Of a DNA stretch of 64,000 bases, positions 1 through 11,432 are shown piece by piece. The stretch spans positions 64,731,127-64,795,126 of the forward strand of contig CP136061.1 in assembly GCA_032622095.1 (NCBI GenBank). Direction: 5' to 3'. Every line of letters starts with the position of its first letter. Within the stretch, counting starts at the first letter, position 1. A program made the translations under genes and the position numbers. Below the pieces are notes generated by a model. It was not told the origin of the DNA. It did no database searches and worked only from the letters and a program-made list of their open reading frames with translations. Source of the stretch: Siphonodentalium dalli (taxonomy: Eukaryota; Mollusca; Scaphopoda; Gadilida; Siphonodentaliidae).

Positions 1-179
1 TAAACAGCATGTGCTGTGTATTGTTGAAACTTTTTAAACAATTAGATACCATAGCTTTTATCTGCACATTGGCATAAGAGACATCAGAAAATAATATAGC
101 CATATTAATAGCTAAGTAGTCCAAAGGCATCGGATGGAATTGGTGAATATGGCTCCAAACAAATTCACCAGTACATGAC

Positions 180-680
180 AATATTTTGGACCGATTTAAA
201 CCAAATTTGGTGTGCTGACTCAGGGGTACCCTTGGCAGAGTTATAATAGTGTTAGTTTTTAAAATTTTGTTATTTAAATTTTTTTTTTTTTTTTAATTAT
301 TTAAAAAAAAAAAAAAAATAATTTTTTTTTAATTTATGTTATTTTTTGTGTGTTTTGGTAGATTGAGCATGTATATAATCTAATATTTTTTAATTTTTTT
401 TTTAAGAGTGAATATTTTTTCGAAAAAGGGCAATAACTCAGTTAAAAATACTCGATCTGTCTTTTATACTGAGAAATTCATATACAAAATTTGGTTCCGA
501 TCAGATATAAAATGTTCGAGTTATCGCACCATGCGTAAAGTGTCTACAGACAGACAGACAGCCAGCCAGACAGACAGACAGACGGACGGACTAACGACGA
601 GTGGTCAATCCGGACAACGACACTATGTTTACCATACTATGGTATGGGTAAACATAAAAATGATCTGGCCATAAATACGG
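180..680 (+). repeat. AT-rich dispersed repeat with CAGA-type tail (copy A)
   Basis: It begins with a CCAAATTTGGTGTG block, followed by a GGGGTACCCTTGGCAGAG block, a long T/A-rich stretch, a CATAACTCAGTTAAAA-like block and a (CAGA)n run at 547-585. Related pieces occur at 7260-7760, 49860-50110, 56735-56830 and, inverted, near 63200-63345. This marks it as a dispersed repeat family. The short open frame from 408 lies in it and is not a gene. Confidence 0.7.
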
Positions 681-1057
681 GCTGTAGGGTGTGCAGATGG
701 ATTCAAATTTGAAATCCAAGACGGCTGCTGGCGGCCATGTTTTTCATAGAAATTCGGAAAAAGTAGATAGCTTACACCCTAAAGCTACATATGAAGTTTG
801 TTGAAGATCAGATGAGGGATAAGGCATGTCGAAGGAAATTGTTGATGCACGCATGATGGATGCCAACATTTTAAGTTGTAAAAATGAGCTAAAAATACTG
901 ATAAATACTGCAAATACTGACTCATAACATATGGAACCCTCTGTTCCACCAACAACCTGAATAATGTTGAAATGTTGGACTAATGAACTCCACATGAGAC
1001 TTTGTCTATGAAAAGCAAAGAAACATGAATTTAAATACATAAAACTTGTTAACTCAC

Positions 1058-1207
1058 GTTTTTCACAGCTTGAACCACCATGCCTGTAGGACCCATCACT
1101 ACACTGACAGGTGTAGTAGTTAGTTGATTGTTGTTTACATCCAGTATTAGTTCCAGCACACTGGTCAGCGGGTTGGTTATAACTGCATTGAAAACCAAAG
1201 CTTATCT
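1058..1207 (-). CDS. EGF-like domain exon (copy A)
   Basis: Internal coding exon for one EGF-like domain, a small disulfide-bonded extracellular module of secreted or membrane proteins. On the minus strand a pyrimidine-rich TTTCTTCAG acceptor precedes the exon and an AAAAAC|GTGAGT donor follows it. The exon is 150 nt, phase 1 at both ends, as is usual for EGF exons, so it can be added or lost without breaking frame. Six cysteines are spaced C-x8-C-x6-C-x9-C-x-C-x11-C. No signal peptide, start or stop belongs to it; the open frame running past it is intron read-through. The parent gene cannot be named. Paralogous exons on the same strand lie at 8.1, 20.8, 22.7, 23.2 and 38.7 kb. Whether this copy is still spliced into a transcript is unknown. 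Confidence 0.75.
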
Positions 1208-1280
1208 CTGAAGAAATAATAGAGTTAGCATCATTAATAAAATAAGTTAGGTGTATACATCTAATTAGCATAGACTAAAT

Positions 1281-1415
1281 GGGTTATAAATATATGTTAT
1301 AAGCACGGCATCCGATTTATAAGTGAAATAAAGATCACAAGCGCCTGGAGGGCGCGAGTGGTGGTTATTTCACTTATAAATCGGACGCCGTCCTCATAAC
1401 ATATTTATAAAACCC
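1281..1415. mobile_element. Fold-back MITE (copy A)
   Basis: About 51-bp inverted arms (GGGTTATAAATATATG... and its complement ending ...ATATTTATAAAACCC) enclose a GC-rich centre. The arms contain CGGCRTCCGATTTATAAG. It lies just upstream, in gene sense, of the EGF-like exon. Sister units (for example near 21050) lack it, which gives an approximate empty site. No coding capacity. The superfamily is not clear. Confidence 0.6.
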
Positions 1416-2371
1416 AATCAGCCCGATAAATTTACAGTTAGTGATGAGTTTTTCTTACCAAATAAATATGTGATGAGTCTTACAAACCTGGTCCGGCAAA
1501 TGCCAATCAGTACTCCATATAGTCGATATTACACCCAGATAGTTCAACGCATTGTCACATATCTTATAATGGAGTAATATTGTGTTTACAGTTATTCAAC
1601 CACCCTCGACCAAGAAATTGGTGTACATCCACAAGGGCAGACGCCTTGCGCTCCAGCTTCAGTAATTAAGTGGACTATAACGTATATGTATTTGCAATAC
1701 ATAACGTATATGTATATTGTGCATTATTCCTACATATCGGATTTATATATTCCATACATTCAAAGCCGGATTTATAATATAACAAGCAGCACTTTCTACC
1801 AACTTAAGTTATCCAATGGGGTCAGGTTTTCGACCTTTATTTACTTTGAATGTCTGTCAGTTGTTGCCTGTCACATGTAAAACAGTCTGTCGTTGATTAC
1901 ATTTGTTTATTTTGTTGGTGAGGGGGGGGATAATAAATTTGCCACTGTTCAGGATAGTAACTGCAGGAATTCCCCAACAAAGCAAATGCCCATGCAATTC
2001 GTCCGAATATGCCACCCCCATCGATCTGAAGTTTTAGTATGGCATATTTGGTATATTACAAACTGTTCTGATTTAATTTTATTAACATTTATATCTTCTT
2101 TGGCATGATGTGTCGCCCCTGTTTTCCATGTCGCTACGTCCCTGCATGTGCTTGTTGTGAAAAACATGGTATGATAGCCCATATTAGTAATGCTCACCTC
2201 GGTGGACAAATTATTTGTTTGAATGATCAGGAATGCATATAGTTGGTCAATCAATCTGTGCGACACGCATACAATGCATAAGCTTGTTGTAATCATGACA
2301 GACTGTTTGATAGAACAGACGAAGACTTAAAGATCTTTACAGTAAATAAAGGTCGGTCACCGGACCTCATT
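1416..2371. other. Intron-like DNA without a recognised gene
   Basis: AT-rich unique-looking sequence shared with copy B, with a G-run near 1921. The open frames here are short, overlap each other on both strands and have no recognisable domain. I see no gene. Confidence 0.6.
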
Positions 2372-3273
2372 TAGAGGTTGGCGGTTGTGATGTTTTCACT
2401 TCGGTTTCGGTTTTTTGCAGGTGGTTAACTCAGGTTACGGTTATTACTCGGTTATTTCTCCACATCTTATACATATACAGGGAATTGACTCGATTGAGAC
2501 AATTTATTAAACTAGGAAAGGAGACAGCAAAAGTATCAGCAATGCAATGTTGTTAATTTCCCCTCGAATTCATAAAAATCAAACTCAAGACAAGTTTATC
2601 AAATGCTTCTTTTAATTAACATCTTTCTCGAAATATTCCCAAACTGGACTCTGTCCATTACTGACATGCTGCATAATGATCAACCTTGTTTGCTTTGTTG
2701 TCAAGTCAGCGACGGAAACACGTGACTCAAGGTCACTTGATTCTAACAGTAGCTGTCTCATTCCGGAACGGCGCATATCCAAACAGATTCCGAGTCCCAC
2801 GGCCATGTGCGATTGCCCCGATGAACGGCCCCGATGGACGGCGAAGATGAATAGAAATTGAAACTTGAGTTCGGGGAAATCAAACATTATTTTAAAAATA
2901 TCGATAGAGTTCACACAACAGGAAACTCTCACATGGTTACGTGGTCTCTGAACGCATTTTATAACAACTTACATCGAACGGAAGCATTACTACGCAATTC
3001 GAGAATGGAGTTGAGGAAACATATTCTCTTTCCGAAATGTTCGAAAATGTCTTGCGTTGTAGCTGCATGGTGTGTACAGCACGTACTGTTCTATCGGTAC
3101 TTTCGAGGCGAAGTGTCAACTTATCATTTCGCGATGCCAACTCCCAATATGTTAGTGCTGGGCAGTTTCAAGAAAACCGAAAAATCTTTTTTTCCGGGTC
3201 GCACGGTTTCGGTTTCGGTTTTCGGTCGAGAGAAAAAAAACGAACTGATTTTTCGGTTAACCGGCAATCTCTA
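2372..3273. mobile_element. hAT-type nonautonomous DNA transposon (copy A)
   Basis: Terminal inverted repeats begin TAGAGGTTGGCGGTT on the left and TAGAGATTGCCGGTT on the right (reverse complement). A perfect 8-bp target duplication ACCTCATT lies at 2364-2371 and 3274-3281. An 8-bp duplication and TAGAG-type ends are typical of hAT. A minus-strand open frame (2612-2932) carries a short SPVWEYF-like stretch resembling the entry of a hAT N-terminal zinc-finger region, but there is no transposase core. The element predates the A/B duplication because copy B has it with the same target duplication. Confidence 0.8.
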
Positions 3274-3430
3274 ACCTCATTAGATAACTTACATTGGTCG
3301 AGGGCTGATTGGCGTGTTATGAGTTCCTATATCAGCCCTTGCAATTGGCTATAGAATTTAGTAACTTATTTCTCATGCATTGAATTTGGCCAGGGATATA
3401 AAGAGAAATTAAACTCATGTTGTAGTTTAA

Positions 3431-3746
3431 CCTCTTCGATGCTAAGCGACGTTATGACGTCGTGTGCTGGGCTGTTGACATTATTGCCATTTTCCAGTAG
3501 GAAAATATAACGGGAATATCACAAGAACCATAAAACTGACTCAGTTGAAAGGCTATTATCATTCACAATCGTGGAATATCATACACTGTTGGAAACTTTG
3601 AGATACAGTTATTCCGATGAACCAATCTATGAATTCCAGTAATGTATAATGGCCTACTGCTAGTGTGCTGGTCCGTGCGGACCATATAGCACACGGCGTG
3701 CACTTTTATGTCTGTAATAGTTGCGGACGTCATGGCAGCAAAGAGG
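3431..3746. mobile_element. piggyBac-like MITE (copy A)
   Basis: A 316-bp element flanked by TTAA on both sides (3427-3430 and 3747-3750). Its ends are imperfect inverted repeats, CCTCTTCGATGC on the left and CCTCTTTGCTGC on the right (reverse complement). TTAA duplication with CCYT-type ends is the piggyBac hallmark. The 1.9-kb sister units near 19236, 21146 and 23056 read straight through the site as TTTGACAC, an empty site with one base changed. Other copies lie at 12121 and 23578. Confidence 0.8.
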
Positions 3747-4210
3747 TTAACACTTTTCACTTTCTATATTTGGAGGGAATATTCAACACAACATATCTAT
3801 CGGTGCCGGGTCGGTGATCCGCTAGTACAATGTACTGCCGTATAGTTCAAACATAAAATCTTACGCAAACAGCAACATCGTCCCGACAAGACATAATAGA
3901 AGTGTCAATGACAATGTAGTTCAACTTGGAGAAGGGCTCATTTCTTGTGTTAAGAGTCAATGGAGCGATTAGGAACTCGGACAGTTGAATGTCAAAGTGT
4001 TAAATACATTATGTAATATAGATATTAGGGTTGTGTTTTAATGGTTAACTTGGTATGAGTCTTTTTCCACTGGTTTGAAGATATCCCAACAACAACTTTG
4101 ATGTATCTTTACATCCAAGATGCATTGACAAAGGTCTTTGCGGCTTAAAATCAGTAAACACAGCCAAATTATACTCCATAATTCCACTCAGAAATCTTCG
4201 GGAAGGATAA

Positions 4211-4700
4211 TGTTAACAGAGCTGATTACTGTGGTAATCCGCATTGAGTTCCATACCGACATATCAGATCAGTGATCGAGCTGAATTATTGAGAAACCCA
4301 TGAATCGAGATGTGTGTCCATGCGCATGGTCACGTACACAGTGAAGATGAATCACTTTTATTGCAGAACACGTTGTGTTCAGTCGCTCTTCGCGCCTTAC
4401 ACTGAACTTCTATATATAAACTTCTAAAAAACTCAGATGAAACCAAATTCGTACAAACAAACCGGTCATCCCGGTTCTCGATGTTCACGGATGACATCCA
4501 GATGCTTCAATATGGACACTGTATCCCAGCGATCAATATATTTTGAATTTATTCGGGTTATCCGATTTTCCGGCTCGGAATCCTTGAACCCATAAGACAT
4601 CCATGGGTATATTCCCTGTATTGGAGGTCGATAAAGAGAAGTGAGAAATAGCAGTAGCACTGACGTTGCTAGAAGATAAGAGCAGAAACAGAGAAAAATC
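4211..4700 (+). mobile_element. Copia-type LTR and gag start fragment (unit A)
   Basis: It begins TGTTAACAGAGC and matches the LTR-like block at 19761 and 21671, including the TATATA box region and the sequence leading into gag. The gag reading frame is broken soon after its start, near 4690, where similarity to the other units stops. A matching piece of the gag end reappears at 5845, so later DNA interrupted or replaced the middle. It is inert. Confidence 0.6.
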
Positions 4701-4739
4701 CGGGTTCATTCTACCGCGGCCTATAAGGTTTTCAGCACC

Positions 4740-5480
4740 TTTTCTTGCCATTGTTGCCTGTCACTGACAGGTCACGATCATTAAACTGCGTACACGGTAC
4801 ATCATAAAATAATGTTTATGTAATTTCAACAGGAGTTCGCGGCTTCGCACATAAGCCTCATTAAAATATGAGAACACGCTGTCCAGACATGCATTTAGAG
4901 TCTTTAGGGCTTTTATTATGCTCATTCCAGGGCATTAAATAAACATTCCGATGTGACGTCATCTGCTAGAAGTTTGCAGACATCAAAGAGATCATACCGC
5001 AGTCATTGAATGTGGGTCACTCATGCACGTGTTACACAGTCAGGTCAAAGTCGCCCACTGTTTGTGAATTTGCTGCTGTTTATAATTGCAGTTGAATTCT
5101 TAGATATTAATACATATAATACGATATATATGTTTTAAATGTCGGACAGGCAATAAAATAAAGACAAAGTACATATGAGGATGGGGTATTTATTTATTTT
5201 TTGTATACCGAATTGTATTATTTTATCGCGTTGCATTTTGTCCCGTTATTTACCTGTGATCGCAGTTGATTCCTCAAAATTCGGCTGAAAATATGCCCCT
5301 CATTGACTTACCGATCTATAAGTCGCAGGAGGATTTTAATAGGGCAAATTGGGTTAAAAAGATGCGACTTATCCACCGGCCGGTACGGTACCGTAAAACC
5401 ACACATGCGCTCTAAAAGGGTTTACAAAGTGCTATAAAATAGTTACATACAAGTAATCTAAAATAAATAGATTATTTAAT
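4740..5480. other. No recognised gene
   Basis: Mixed AT-rich sequence. Near 5310-5385 there is a weak inverted pair, ATAAGTCGCA and TGCGACTTAT, that could be the stub of a small fold-back element. Nothing else is recognisable. Confidence 0.5.
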
Positions 5481-5712
5481 AGTCGCTTCTGAATATCATG
5501 AAATTAGGCAGCCAGGCAGAACATAACTGAGAATTTTGTACGTGCCAATAAATTATCTTTAAGACTTTTGGCTGTTTCTGGAACTGATACTGATCCAAGA
5601 GCAGCCACTCTATGCAGGCTAGCACATAACGAGCCAGATAGTCACTGCCATCCGAGAATCACTGTTGTTTGAGTGGGTGCTAACACAGTTTTACAGGCAG
5701 ACATGCAAGTTA
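5481..5712 (-). pseudogene. Gypsy-type pol fragment (reverse transcriptase region)
   Basis: The sequence is closely similar to the two pieces 42121-42273 and 44151-44250. On the minus strand those pieces read as the part of a Gypsy-type reverse transcriptase after the ADDLY motif, including an RSFIGTHK-like stretch typical of the RT-RNase H junction. Here the block is continuous, so it also serves as the empty site for the LINE inserted at 42274. It is short, with no complete domain, and not functional. Confidence 0.6.
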
Positions 5713-5844
5713 TATTCCTTGATGTTCCTTAATGTTCAGATTCATCTAGTCTTAATGTTCCAGGAGTCTGATCACTAAGGTTTTGTGGTGGAACATCTAC
5801 CGAACATTACTAGAACATCAAATAGGTGTTCGAGTTTGGTAAGG

Positions 5845-6065
5845 AATAATATACCAAAAATTAATTCAACAGTTCAAATAGCTTCTGCTATAGAGGTGGT
5901 TGAATGAAATTGGGGGGGGGGGGGGAGCTGGGGACAAAATATTAAGCCTAGTCTTGCCCCTATTTGACTATAGTGGGCACTTTTGAACAAATCTGAATCC
6001 CAAACCTCTGACGATCATCTCTAACAAAGTTGAACCATATAGATCTCACAGTTCCAGAAAATAAC
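5845..6065 (+). pseudogene. End of Copia-type gag fragment and unit tail (unit A)
   Basis: It matches the last codons of the gag-like open frame at 20153-20506 and the poly-G run and flanking sequence that follow it in the 1.9-kb units. The frame is not open here. Similarity to the units ends near 6065. Confidence 0.55.
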
Positions 6066-6159
6066 GAGAGGCCGATCACGATCGGCAGATGTTTAACCCA
6101 TACATTGGCGATAGTGATCAGCTATTTTCAGTTTGAACGTGAAAATCCATAAGCCATAG

Positions 6160-6612
6160 TCTTGTCAAGATACATCCTAAGTATTGATGAGTAGAAATAA
6201 GAACATTCTGCAGAAAAGAATCTGCACACAGGTATGAACAGATAGAATCAAGATTATCCAAGCAAGAAAAGAATCTGCACACAGGTATTATTAAACATGT
6301 AGAATCAAGATTATCCAAGCAAGATGATCAAGAATATCCAAGCAAGACAAGAATCTTCACATATGTATGAACAGGTAGGATCAGGATTATCCAAGCATGA
6401 CAAGAATCTGCACACAGGTATTAACATGTAGAATCAAGAATATCCAAGCAAGGGGATCAAGAATATCCAAGCAAGATAAGAATCTGCACACAGGTATTAA
6501 CATGTAGAATCAAGAATATCCAAGCAAGAGGATCAAGAATATCCAAGCAAGACAAGAATCTGCACACAGGTATTAACATGTAGAATCAAGAATATCCAAG
6601 CAAGAGTGATCA
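6160..6612. repeat. Minisatellite, ~55-80 bp compound unit
   Basis: Repeated blocks of CAAGAATCTGCACACAGGTA, TTAACATGTAGAATC and AAGAATATCCAAGCAAGA occur in variable order and number. Units near the right end are nearly identical, which suggests recent turnover. There is no coding role; the minus-strand frame across it is an artefact of the repeat. Confidence 0.85.
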
Positions 6613-7073
6613 AGTGTTCTCTGCAAAATATCCTTATAGATCTCAGTTGTGCAGCTTTCTCTGGTAGTTACGTGTTAGGTTGTGATGTGTTGGGTCTGAT
6701 AACAGATGCCTAAATAGCCTTTGCATTGAAAGTGGCTGACTGGCTGGCTCTTGTGATAACAAACAAATCATTCTCTACATGGCAGATGACACGAAGTGAT
6801 TAAAAACATATCACTTTGTTTCATTTATCAACAGGCAACAGTTTCTAAAATCTGACCCATGTCTCATTAATTTTCCCAATTGGCAGTTAGTTTAGAAAAT
6901 TCCAGAGAGGATATACATATAAAATCAGAAGTTATGGAATTCTCTTTAAATTTAAATTGATCAAATAACTGAACCCCAGTTGCATAAAGACACTTAAATC
7001 TCAAGATTAGCTAAATGATTTTAGCAATGTTCAAAAGCCCATTTTGGTAACATAACCTACAAAACCCTTTATT
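6613..7073. other. No recognised gene
   Basis: AT-rich sequence between the minisatellite and the start of copy B. I see no open frame with a domain, no terminal repeats and no RNA gene. Confidence 0.5.
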
Positions 7074-7259
7074 AAACAGCATGTGCTGTGTATTGTTGAA
7101 ACTTTTTAAACAATTAGATACCATAGCTTTTATCTGCACATTGGCATAAGAGACATCAGAAAATAATATAGCCATATTAATAGCTAAGTAGTCCAAAGGC
7201 ATCGGATGGAATTGGTGAATATGGCTCCAAACAAATTCACCAGTACATGACAATATTTT

Positions 7260-7760
7260 GGACCGATTTAAACCAAATTTGGTGTGCTGACTCAGGGGTA
7301 CCCTTGGCAGAGTTATAATAGTGTTAGTTTTTAAAATTTTGTTATTTAATTTTTTTTTTTTTTTTTTATTATTTAAAAAAAAATATTTTATTATTTTGTT
7401 TTGTTATTTATGTTATTTTTTGTGTGTTTTGGTAGATTGAGCAAGTATATAATCTAATTTTTTTTAATTTTTTTTTTAAGAGTGAATATTTTTTCGAAAA
7501 AGGGCCATAACTCAGTTAAAAATACTCGATCTGTCTTTTATACTGAGAAATTCATATACAAAATTTGGTTCCGATCAGATATAAAATGTTCGAGTTATCG
7601 CACCATGCGTAAAGTGTCTACAGACAGACAGACAGACAGACAGACAGACGGACGGACTAACGACGAGTGGTCAATCCGGACAACGACACTATGTTTACCA
7701 GACTATGGTATGGGTAAACATAAAAATGATCTGGCCATAAATACGGGCTGTAGGGTGTGC
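7260..7760 (+). repeat. AT-rich dispersed repeat with CAGA-type tail (copy B)
   Basis: Same element as at 180-680, with a slightly longer CAGA run near 7620-7650 and small length changes in the T/A tracts. It holds a short open frame that is not a gene. Confidence 0.7.
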
Positions 7761-8123
7761 AGATGGACTCAAATTTGAAATCCAAGACGGCTGCTGGCGG
7801 CCATGTTTTTCATAGAAATTCGGAAAAAGTTGATAGCTTACACCCTAAAGCTACATATGAAGTTTGTTGAAGATCAGATGAGGGATAAGGCATGTCGAAG
7901 GAAATTGTTGATGCACGCATGATGGACGCCAACATTTTAAGTTGTAAAAATGAGCTAAAAATACTGATAAATACTGCAAATACTGACTCATAACATATGG
8001 AACCCTCTGTTCCACCAACAACCTGAATAATGTTGAAATGTTGGACTAATGAACTCCACATGAGACTTTGTCTATGAAAAGCAAAGAAACATGAATTTAA
8101 ATACATAAAACTTGTTAACTCAC

Positions 8124-8276
8124 GTTTTTCACAGCTTGAACGACCATGCCTGACGTAGGACCCATCACTACACTGACAGGTGTAGTAGTTAGTTGATTGT
8201 TGTTTACATCCAGTATTAGTTCCAGCACACTGGTCAGCGGGTTGGTTATAACTGCATTGAAAACCAAAGCTTATCT
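8124..8276 (-). CDS. EGF-like domain exon (copy B)
   Basis: Paralogue of the exon at 1058-1207 with the same TTTCTTCAG acceptor, the same AAAAAC|GTGAGT donor and phase 1 at both ends. It is 153 nt because of an in-frame 3-base insertion between the fifth and sixth cysteines. That gives C-x8-C-x6-C-x9-C-x-C-x12-C and changes a Gly to Arg nearby. All six cysteines are kept, so the module could still fold. It encodes an extracellular EGF-like domain, and the parent protein is not identifiable. That the length change stayed in frame hints at, but does not prove, a constraint on coding. Confidence 0.75.
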
Positions 8277-8349
8277 CTGAAGAAATAATAGAGTTAGCAT
8301 CATTAATAAAATAAGTTAGGTGTATACATCTAATTAGCATAGACTAAAT

Positions 8350-8484
8350 GGGTTATAAATATATGTTATAAGCACGGCATCCGATTTATAAGTGAAATAA
8401 AGATCACAAGCGCCTGGAGGGCGCGAGTGGTGTTTATTTCACTTATAAATCGGACGCCGTCCTCATAACATATTTATAAAACCC
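8350..8484. mobile_element. Fold-back MITE (copy B)
   Basis: Copy of the element at 1281-1415 with about 51-bp inverted arms. It sits in the same place relative to the EGF-like exon, so it was carried along by the duplication. Confidence 0.6.
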
Positions 8485-9411
8485 AATCAGCCCGATAAAT
8501 TTACAGTTAGTGATGAGTTTTTCTTACCAAATAAATATGTGATGAGTCTTACAAACCTGGTCCGGCAAATACCAATCAGTACTCCATATAGTCGATATTA
8601 CACCCGGATAGTTCAACGCATTGTCACATATCTTATAATGGAGTATGTGTTTAGTTATTCTACCACCCTCGACCAAGAAATTGGTGTACATCCACAAGGG
8701 CAGACGCCTTGCGCTCCAGCTTCAGTAATTAAGTGGACTATAACGTATATGTATTTGCAATACATAACGTATATATATATTGTGCATTATTCCTACATAT
8801 CGGATTTATGTATTCCATACATTCAAAGCCGGATTTATAATATAACAAGCAGCACTTTCTACCAACTTAAGTTATCCAATGGGGTCAGGTTTTCGACCTT
8901 TATTTACTTTGAATGTCTCTCAGTTGTTGCCTGTGTAAAACAGTCTGTCGTTGATTACATTTGTTTATTTTGTTGGTGAGGGGGGGGGGGGGATAATAAA
9001 TTTGCCACTGTTCAGGATAGTAACTGCAGGAATTCCCCAACAAAGCAAATGCCCATGCAATTCGTCCGAATATGCCACCCCCATCGATCTGAAGTTTTAG
9101 TATGGCATATTTGGTATATTACAAACTGTTTATATCTTCTTTGGCATGATGTGTCGCCCCTGTTTTCCATGTCGCTACGTCCCTGCATGTGCTTGTTGTG
9201 AAAAACATGGTATGATAGCCCATATTAGTAATGCTCACCTCGGTGGACAAATTATTTGTTTGAATGATCGGGAATGCATATAGTTGGTCAATCAATCTGT
9301 GCGACGCGCATACAATGCATAAGCTTGTTGTAATCATGACAGACTGTTTGATAGAGCAGACGAAGACTTAAAGATCTTTACAGTAATAAAGGTCGGTCAC
9401 CGGACCTCATT

Positions 9412-10317
9412 TAGAGGTTGGCGGTTGTGATGTTTACACTTCGGTTTCGGTTTTTTTTCAGGTGGTTAACTCAGGTTACGGTTATTACTCGGTTATTTCT
9501 CCACATCTTGTACATATACAGGGAATTGACTCGATTGAGACAATTTATTAAACTAGGAAAGGAGACAGAGCAAAAGTATCAGCAATGCAATGTTGTTAAT
9601 TTCCCCTCGAATTCATAAAAATCAAACTCAAGACAAGTTTATCAAATGCTTCTTTTAATTAACATCTTTCTCGAAATATTCCCAAACTGGACTCTGTCCA
9701 TTACTGACACGCTGCATAACGATCAACCTTGTTTGCTTTGTTGTCAAGTCAGCGACGGAAACACGTGACTCAAGGTCACTTGATTCTAACAGTAGCTGTC
9801 TCATTCCAGAACGGCGCATATCCAAACAGATTCCGAGTCCCACGGCCATGTGCGATTGCCCCGATGGACGGCCCCGATGGACGGCGAAGATGAATAGAAA
9901 TTGAAACTTGAGTTCGGGGAAATCAAACATTATTTTAAAAATAGCGATAGAGTTCACACAACAGGAAACTCTCACGTGGTTACGTGGTCTCTGAACGCAT
10001 TTTATAACAACTTACATCGAACGGAAGCAATACTACGCAATTCGAGAATGGAGTTGAGGAAACATATTCTCATTCCGAAATGTTCGAAAATGTCTTGCGT
10101 TGTAGCTGCATGGTGTGTACAGCACGTACTGTTCTATCAGTACTTTCGAGGCGAAGTGTCAACTTATCATTTCGCGATGCCAACTCCCAATATGTTAGTG
10201 CTGGGCAGTTTCAAGAAAACCGAAAAATCGGTTTTTCCGGGTCACACGGTTTCGGTTTCGGTTTTCGGTCGAGAAAAAAAAAAACGAACTGATTTTTCGG
10301 TTAACCGGCAATCTCTA
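9412..10317. mobile_element. hAT-type nonautonomous DNA transposon (copy B)
   Basis: Same ends (TAGAGGTTGGCGG...) and the same 8-bp duplication ACCTCATT (9404-9411 and 10318-10325) as the copy at 2372-3273. The internal open frames are decayed. It was duplicated with its surroundings and is not a new insertion. Confidence 0.8.
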
Positions 10318-10436
10318 ACCTCATTAGATAACTTACATTGGTCGAGGGCTGATTGGCGTGTTATGAGTTCCTATATCAGCCCTTGCAATTGGCTATAGAA
10401 TTTAGTAACTTCCCTAGTAAAAATAAAAGGCTGCGG

Positions 10437-10835
10437 TTGCGCAGCCTCCTCCGCAACCTGCACCGCAGAGGTCTGCATTTGGAACGCTCTCCGCAACCTT
10501 TGCAACCCTCTGCACAACCTTCGCAACCCTCTGCGCAACCTTCGCAACCCTCTGCACAACCTCCTTCGCAACCTTCGCAGCCCTCTCCGAAACTACATTC
10601 GCAGCCTTCGCAACTCTCTCAGCAACCTCTTTCGCAACCTTCGCAGCCCTCCGCACACCTCTTTCGCAACCCTCTCTGCAATCTTCGCAGCCATCTACAC
10701 AATTTCACATTCCTTTCCACAACCTTTGCAACCCTCTCTGTAACCTCTTTCACAGCCCTCTCTGCAACCTCTTTACAGCCCTGTTCACTGGCTATTTTGC
10801 AATGGTATCGGCAACTTTGTCTGCAACCCTACATG
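10437..10835. repeat. Minisatellite, CGCAACC(T/C)T(T/C) family, left array
   Basis: Tandem degenerate units of about 10-20 bp, such as TTCGCAACCCTCTGCGCAACC, repeat some 25 times. The unit is much more GC-rich than the surrounding DNA. It forms the left arm of the element at 10412-12055. Confidence 0.85.
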
Positions 10836-11207
10836 TGAACCCATTTGTAATAATATGGTAGCTGAATCAGTGCAAATCACAAAAAATAGATAGATCACAG
10901 CTAAATTCCACCTAAAATCTCCTGGAATTGACTAGACAAAAGTTTTCAAGATAACACTATTTAATATACTGACAGTAAATAAATTTTTAAAAAACCCATA
11001 AATTATTCAATTATAAATATCTTTTTCTGCTCGCCCGCTCCTTGAGAACTTCTAGTTGATTGCCTTGTTAACCATGGCTCTGTAATAGTTGGTTTTCCAT
11101 CTGGCCCAGTTATGGTCTTCATGTAAGCTGTAACACAATATAATTACAATATTTACTTGCAATTTAGGTTTAACAATTTAAATGAATCATGTTTGGAAAA
11201 TTAATTT

Positions 11208-11432
11208 CATGCCCATGCAATAAACAAAGCTAGTCCCCCCCCCCCCAACATCATCATCATTTCATGCCCAAAGCTATATAGTTATCCCACCATCATAATT
11301 TCATGCCAAATAAAACAAAGCTAGTTATATATCCCCTGTCATTATTTCATGCCCAATAAAAAACAAAGCTAGTTACACCCCCCCCATCATCATCATCATT
11401 TTATGCACAATAAACAAATTAAGCTAGTTATA
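11208..11432. repeat. Short tandem repeat with TTTCATGCCCAATAAACAAAGC units
   Basis: About four degenerate units of 50-65 bp, each with a TTTCATGCCCA block, an AACAAAGCTAGTTA block, a C-run and (CAT)n. It lies in the AT-rich core of the element at 10412-12055. Confidence 0.7.

Larger units (their letters stand above)
1..4010. repeat. Segmental duplication, copy A
   Basis: This block is repeated almost base for base from 7074 (copy B). It carries, in the same order, an AT-rich dispersed repeat, an EGF-like exon on the minus strand, a fold-back element, a hAT-type element and a TTAA-flanked MITE. Copy B differs by a 1.64-kb insertion at 10412 and diverges after about 12705. The duplication edge lies beyond the left end of the window, so the true start is not visible. 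Confidence 0.9.

Noticed and set aside
744-1271. 175-codon minus-strand protein containing an EGF-like motif
   Set aside because: Only the 150-nt part between splice sites looks coding; the rest is intron read-through.
10353-10838. 161-codon Pro/Gln/Ser-rich frame and its minus-strand partners
   Set aside because: They lie entirely in a degenerate minisatellite that is open in several frames. Composition and period explain them.
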